Below are positions 59,488 to 64,000 of a DNA stretch of 64,000 nucleotides, in pieces. The stretch's first letter is position 1; every line of letters starts with the position of its first letter. The stretch is taken from contig NC_092569.1 of NCBI RefSeq assembly GCF_037975245.1, positions 19,585,501-19,649,500 on the forward strand, in the 5' to 3' direction. The DNA is from Apostichopus japonicus (lineage: Eukaryota > Echinodermata > Holothuroidea > Aspidochirotida > Stichopodidae). Both the position numbers and the translations under genes were made by a program. A model generated the notes under the pieces. It did no database searches and was not told the origin of the DNA. It worked only from the letters and a program-made list of their open reading frames with translations.

Positions 59488-61020
59488 GACCGGGATCCCA
59501 GAGGGTTTGGTTAGCTGGGAAGGTAACCAATTGCCTTGTACATCACAATGTTCACAGTGCATTCCTGTATATGAAACCAGACGACTGGCAAACTGACTGT
59601 GGTGGGTGTGGCTGGGAGAGCAATTTTAAAGTCACCTGATAGCTAACCTAGATCAGTTTTCATGGTAACACATCAAAGTAAGTACAATATGTCAGGTATG
59701 GCCCCAAGAGCAACAAATGGCCATTGCCAGTAATTATTGGTGGTGGGGTAGCCCTGCCAGTGATCTATATTTGACCCCTCAAGGCTGACCTAGGTCAGCT
59801 CATGAGGTAACCACTTGAAACCTACTGGAAAATGTTGGTTAGGGCTTCAGATACAACTGATGGGCATTGCCAGTAATTTTTATTGGTGGGGTACCCCTGC
59901 CAGTAGACCCCCAAAATGCCCATCCCCCATTGACCTAGATGAGCTCATGATGTAACCAGTTGAAAACTACTGGAAAATGGTATCACTTCATATGTAAGGG
60001 ATGGGAATTTCCAGTAATTTATATTGGGGGGGGTACCCCTGCCAGTAGACCCCCAAATGCCCATTCCCTCATTGACCTAGGTCAGCTCATGAGATAACCA
60101 GTTGAAAAATTACTGGAAAATGATAGGTATCACTTCATATGTAAGGGATGGGCATTTCCAGTCATTTACATTGGTGGGGTAACCCTGCCAGTAGACCCCC
60201 AAAATGCCCATCCCCCATTGACCTAGATTAGCTCATGAGGTAACCAGTTGAAAACTACTGTAAAATGATTGGCAGGACTCTATATATATGTAAGGGATGG
60301 GCATTTCCAGTAATTTATATTTGTGGGGTACCCCTGCCAGTAGACCCCCAAAAAGCCCCCCCCCCCCTCATTGATCTAGGTCAGCTCATGATTTAACCAG
60401 TTGAAAACTACTGGAAAATTATTAACAGGATTCTATATGTAAGGGATGGGCGGACTCTGGCAGTGGTGGCCTACCAATATAAAATACTGGAAATGCCCAT
60501 CCTTACATATGAAGTGATACCTATCATTTTCCTGTAGGTTTCAACTGGTCAAATCATGAGCTCACCTAGGTCAATGAGGGGATGGGCATATTGGGGGTCT
60601 ACTGGCAGGGGTACCCCACCAATAAAAATTACTGGCAATGCCCATCCCTTGTATCTGAAGTCCTAACCAACATTTTCCAGTAGGTTTCAAGTGGTTACCT
60701 CATGAGCTGACCTAGGTCAGCCGTGAGGGGTCAATTATAGATCACTGGCAGGGGTACCCCACCACCATTAATTACTGGCAATGGCCATTTGTTGCTCTTG
60801 GGGCCATACCTGACACATTGTTCTTACTTTGATGTGGTTACCATGAAAGCTGCTCTAGGTTAGCTATTAGGTGATTTTAAAATTGCTCTCTCAGCCACAT
60901 CCACCACAGTCGGTTTGCCAGTCGTCAGGTTTCATATACAGGAATGCATTGTGAACATTGTGATGTACCAGGCAATTGGTTACCTTCCCAGCTAACCAAA
61001 CCCTCTGGACTCCCGCTCTA
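59488..61020. repeat. 1.5-kb palindrome with internal ~145-bp tandem repeats
   Basis: The left edge CAGAGGGTTTGGTTAGCTGG (59500) is mirrored by CCAGCTAACCAAACCCTCTG (60988). The arms stay complementary inward to a centre near 60450. Each arm has tandem units with CCTGCCAGTAGACCCCCAAA and GACCTAGGTCAGCTCATGA, more in the left arm than in the right. It could be a fold-back element nested in the larger transposon. Confidence 0.85.
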
Positions 61021-62994
61021 CAGATCAGTGAAAATTTGACCAAACTTATGAAGCTTGCACGTAAATGATAAACTAGACTGTTTTTTTTTTTTTAAAACAG
61101 GTTATGAAAAGTATCTTAAATATCATTAAACAGTTGGGTACAATAGTTAAACTCACTCTTCCATCTTTTTTCTCTATGGTACTTGTTCCTTTGCTTTTTG
61201 GACTCTTGGATAAACTCTTTTGTTCTGCGAAGGGTACCAATATATCATCTTAAAACATGTCTTTAAGCCATATATAACACAGTTCTCCTCTTCTGTTGTT
61301 ACCTCCACACTGGTGTCGTACATCACAGGAAAGCTCACCCTTGACTTAGATATTTGGCTTTTCAATTCCTGCTGGAAAAAAGAAACAGCAAAGTATTCAT
61401 CATTTGAAAAAAAATAAATAAAGTTGTCACCACAAAGTTATGTGAGATTTGCTTCCACTATAGTCTCAAAAAAACAATCCCAAAGTTTGAAGCAGACTGT
61501 ATAAAGCTGAAAATTTGAACGAGAGTGTCATCACCATTGCAACCAGAATCAAATGCCCAGAATACAGAGATAATAAATCATGGGCTAAATCTTTGTTTGT
61601 TTTTATGATCTTTAAAAATATAAAATTTTAGAAACAGAAATGCACTGAGCCAACTTATTTATAGGCCTAATCGTTTTTAGTTGTTATTTTGCTTGCTCAC
61701 ATAACAAGCCTGTTTAGACCTAGGCTGGAGGAGAATCAGTACTTTGTTACACTAAGTTTGTCTACGGTCGTTTTGATTTAGTCTTACTAGTAGTACTAAA
61801 GTATATAATGGACCGGCGAAGACTAGAGAATACCCAGAGTTTTAGCAACTGCGTTAAACTGTATCATCTGATCTATTATTTACGCCAATGAGTTTCATTC
61901 AATCTAGGATCAAAAAGAGAAAACTAATTAATCTTAACCTTTAAACTTTGCTACTAAACAGATATGCTTGAATTACAAATAAATGTCAAAAAAACATCAT
62001 AATCTAAGAATCGATGCATATACATACACATAAACAGAATAATTTGAATTCGCGCAAGTGAACCCTGCACTACATTGGACAGTAAAAAAACGTGCAATTA
62101 GACCAAACTAAACATACTAAATTTTCCGTTACTTCTACATAAAATATCAATACAAATACAACAACTTACTCTTTTGGCAGTATACTAAAAGCACATGTTA
62201 TAATAACTTCAGACTATCAAGCTTTCCTGAGAAAAAAAACGGTTAATACTTCTAACAGTAAGCAAGTCGACCGTGAAGGAATGTCGCAATTGTTTCCTGG
62301 GCGTGACCGGAAATTAAATACTAAAAAATGATAAATGAAAAGGTTAAATAGAACTGAAGCGTGCATCCTGACTGCTCGCAACATATAATACCGTTGACTA
62401 GCCAACATAATGTGTTCAGCCGACTGTGACTGTACGTTTGAAGGTCTAGCCTTGCTTATTCAATATCACAAAGCCTACCCATTTAGATTCACATGGGAAA
62501 TTACAGGAAATCTTTACCAAATGAGTGTAGACTTCAAATAAACTATTGAGCCTTATAGTTCCAGCATTTGTTTGGGAATAAATTAGAAGATTATGTGCCA
62601 CTGTTCAATCTAGCCCAATACACACATAACACATTGTTAATTGGTGTTTAGAATGCACACTTTAGTGTTGAGAATGCACTGCAGTACCCAGTAGAAGCCT
62701 ATAGGCTACTCACTGTCATTGCACTTGTGTATTGCGAAACGCCAACGTGACAACGGTAGCGTTACACTAACCATAATACAGTACTAGTGCCAGTGGCCTA
62801 ACAATTAACTTTAATTTTACCTTCTAGTTAAAGGAATAACAGGTAGGCCGATGATGCAGTTAATACCTCCATTCTTCTAAAGACCTTCTTGGGTGATTTA
62901 CGGTTGAAAGTTGCTTAGAGTGATCGTATGAAACTATGCCAAGCCCAGCAAGCTGCCGTTGCCTCTCGGTTTCCAAATTGAAGTGAATCGAATT
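61021..62994. other. Interior of the CACTG element, nothing recognised
   Basis: It contains a T run at 61080-61093 and AT-rich sequence. One - strand stretch (61390-61174) is open for about 65 codons after an AG and includes EVTTEEENCVIYGL, but I cannot assign it. Confidence 0.35.
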
Positions 62995-63250
62995 GGGTTA
63001 AAATACATTAGTCCGTCGACACCGACTAAGCTACGATTATGGCGTAAATCGGGTGTCCGTATCGTTCTTAGTCCATGGGTTAAAATACCTTAGTCCGTCG
63101 CCACCGACTAAGCTGCGATTATATTTTCCTTAGTCAGTGTAAACTAACTAAGAAGCAGCGATGAAACGAAGATTTTTGCTAGTCCGGGTGCATTGACTAA
63201 CGTTAAAGACTAATTTAACGTTAGTCCGTGGCAATATTGACTAGTTTATT
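62995..63250. repeat. Right subterminal GACTAA/TTAGTC repeats
   Basis: Words TTAGTCCGTCG and CACCGACTAAGCT appear twice as a roughly 78-bp direct repeat (63009 and 63089), followed by further GACTAA/TTAGTC words up to the end of the element. Confidence 0.85.
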
Positions 63251-63528
63251 TTTTCAGTGTATGACACTTGCCCTTTACCTTTTAGAATTTAGAGTAAACA
63301 GACAAGTCTACTTTTGATATACTCTTTGAATTCAGTAAAATTTAAATGAATTGTATATAATAATGTTTTAAATATTACCATATATGGATCCCATTCTCCA
63401 GGGACGTATTATGGTGGACTTTAAAGGTGAAGTGGGGGGGGGGGAGGAATTCCGACTGATTTATAAATCTGAACTTTTATGGAAAGGCCAAAGGCGAACA
63501 AATAATTTCATAAAGGAGGAGGACTGCC

Positions 63529-64000
63529 CTGGGGTCATTGAAACTGACTCCTACGTAGAGAGGGGGGGGGGAGGGTCTGGAGGTCCTCCCCACTTTCTGA
63601 TTTTAAGTATAGACGTCAAAAGGCACATTTCTACCTGACATAAAAGCGTTTCATCTAATACATCGTAACGTTTACTCATCAGAAATGCAAACTGGGCTCG
63701 TTTAAAACACCGAAAGGGAAATGCTACGTATAAAGACTAGTAACGTGCACAAGTGAGTGAAGGAGGGGGGACACCGTTCGGTCGGAGATTCCTAAAATCA
63801 GTGGGGTTAGAATCCGTCCAATCCTCTATTTGCGGACCCCCCTGCGCATTTCTATCTCACCTAAAAGCGTTTCATCCAATACATCGTAACGTTTACTCAC
63901 CTAAAAGATATTTGAATAGGAACATGTCGACAAATAAGTTCAGTTTCATCTTTCAAAAATTACCTGGGAATATTTTTACTTTCTAACTTCAACGTAACAG
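63529..64000 (+). repeat. Start of a fifth unit (leader region)
   Basis: CTGCCCTGGGGTCATTGAAA (63532) matches 33447, and CTCGTTTAAAACACCGAAAG to AAAATCAGTG (63697-63805) follows 17382-17485. It is more diverged than units 2 and 4 are from each other. The window ends before any exon. Confidence 0.65.

Larger units (their letters stand above)
58472..63259. mobile_element. CACTG-ended DNA transposon with GACTAA subterminal repeats
   Basis: The left end is CACTGAAAA at 58472 and the right end its inverse TTTTCAGTG ending at 63259, with TA outside both. Clusters of ACCGACTAA / TTAGTCGGT type words, in both orientations, fill 58490-58860 and 62995-63245. CACTR ends plus subterminal repeats recall CACTA (EnSpm), but the TA target is also that of Tc1/mariner, so the superfamily is open. 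No transposase is seen. Weak open stretches on the - strand at 58858-59240 and 61174-61390 are unrecognised. Confidence 0.6.

Noticed and set aside
59415-59639. 74-residue + strand frame
   Set aside because: It crosses the palindrome border and has no motif; the matching arm does not preserve the frame.
61174-61390. Possible host exon on the - strand inside the CACTG element
   Set aside because: Open for only about 70 codons with no recognised domain and no partner exon. Kept only as a remark.

Overview
Eukaryotic, AT-rich, intron-rich DNA from an animal, most likely a marine invertebrate. An echinoderm such as a sea cucumber is possible, but that is a guess from the gene family and the transposon mix. 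There are no operons, rRNAs, convincing tRNAs or CRISPR arrays. The host genes all lie on the + strand in short exons with GT-AG borders. The open reading frames of any length on the - strand belong to retrotransposons.

The window is a tandem array of units carrying a secreted fibrinogen-related gene (FReD family). Hand-splicing gives this architecture: signal peptide, a short linker exon, an N-terminal half of a fibrinogen domain, a trypsin-inhibitor-like (TIL) cysteine-rich domain, a cysteine-rich/EGF-like segment, and a complete fibrinogen domain. Unit 2 (18011-28298) is the only copy I can read through without damage: 8 exons, 1686 nt, 561 residues plus stop. Unit 1 (from before base 1 to 9078) has a nonsense codon and a frameshift. 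Unit 3 (signal exon 32972; other exons 36671-43080) has a deleted half exon, an altered splice donor, a frameshift and a lost TIL cysteine. Unit 4 (51278-56640) has lost its whole gene body. An intron-only relic lies at 31370-32150, and the upstream part of a fifth unit begins near 63529.

The order reflects a large tandem duplication. Block A (1 to about 19535: unit 1 plus the 5' part of unit 2) matches block B (34231 to about 53600: unit 3 plus the 5' part of unit 4). After duplication each block received different transposons, so each block supplies the empty site for the other. Block A has a 4.5-kb CR1-group LINE (12161-16697) with a PHD-like finger and SGNH-esterase ORF1. Block B has a 4.8-kb inverted-repeat DNA transposon (46444-51274, TAA target duplication) whose termini carry arrays of an AAGATGGCGGCC motif and which holds a decayed Tx1/L1-type LINE.

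The right end (54.9-63.3 kb) is mostly mobile DNA: a candidate solo LTR containing palindromic 'TTCCGC...GCGGAA' repeats, a long AT microsatellite, and a 4.8-kb CACTG-ended element with GACTAA/TTAGTC subterminal repeats and a 1.5-kb internal palindrome.

Biologically, the array looks like birth-and-death evolution of a secreted lectin-like or immune-type FReD gene: several signal-peptide exons, repeated unit duplication, and decay of most copies. All gene models and identity statements come from reading by eye. No alignment or database search was run.
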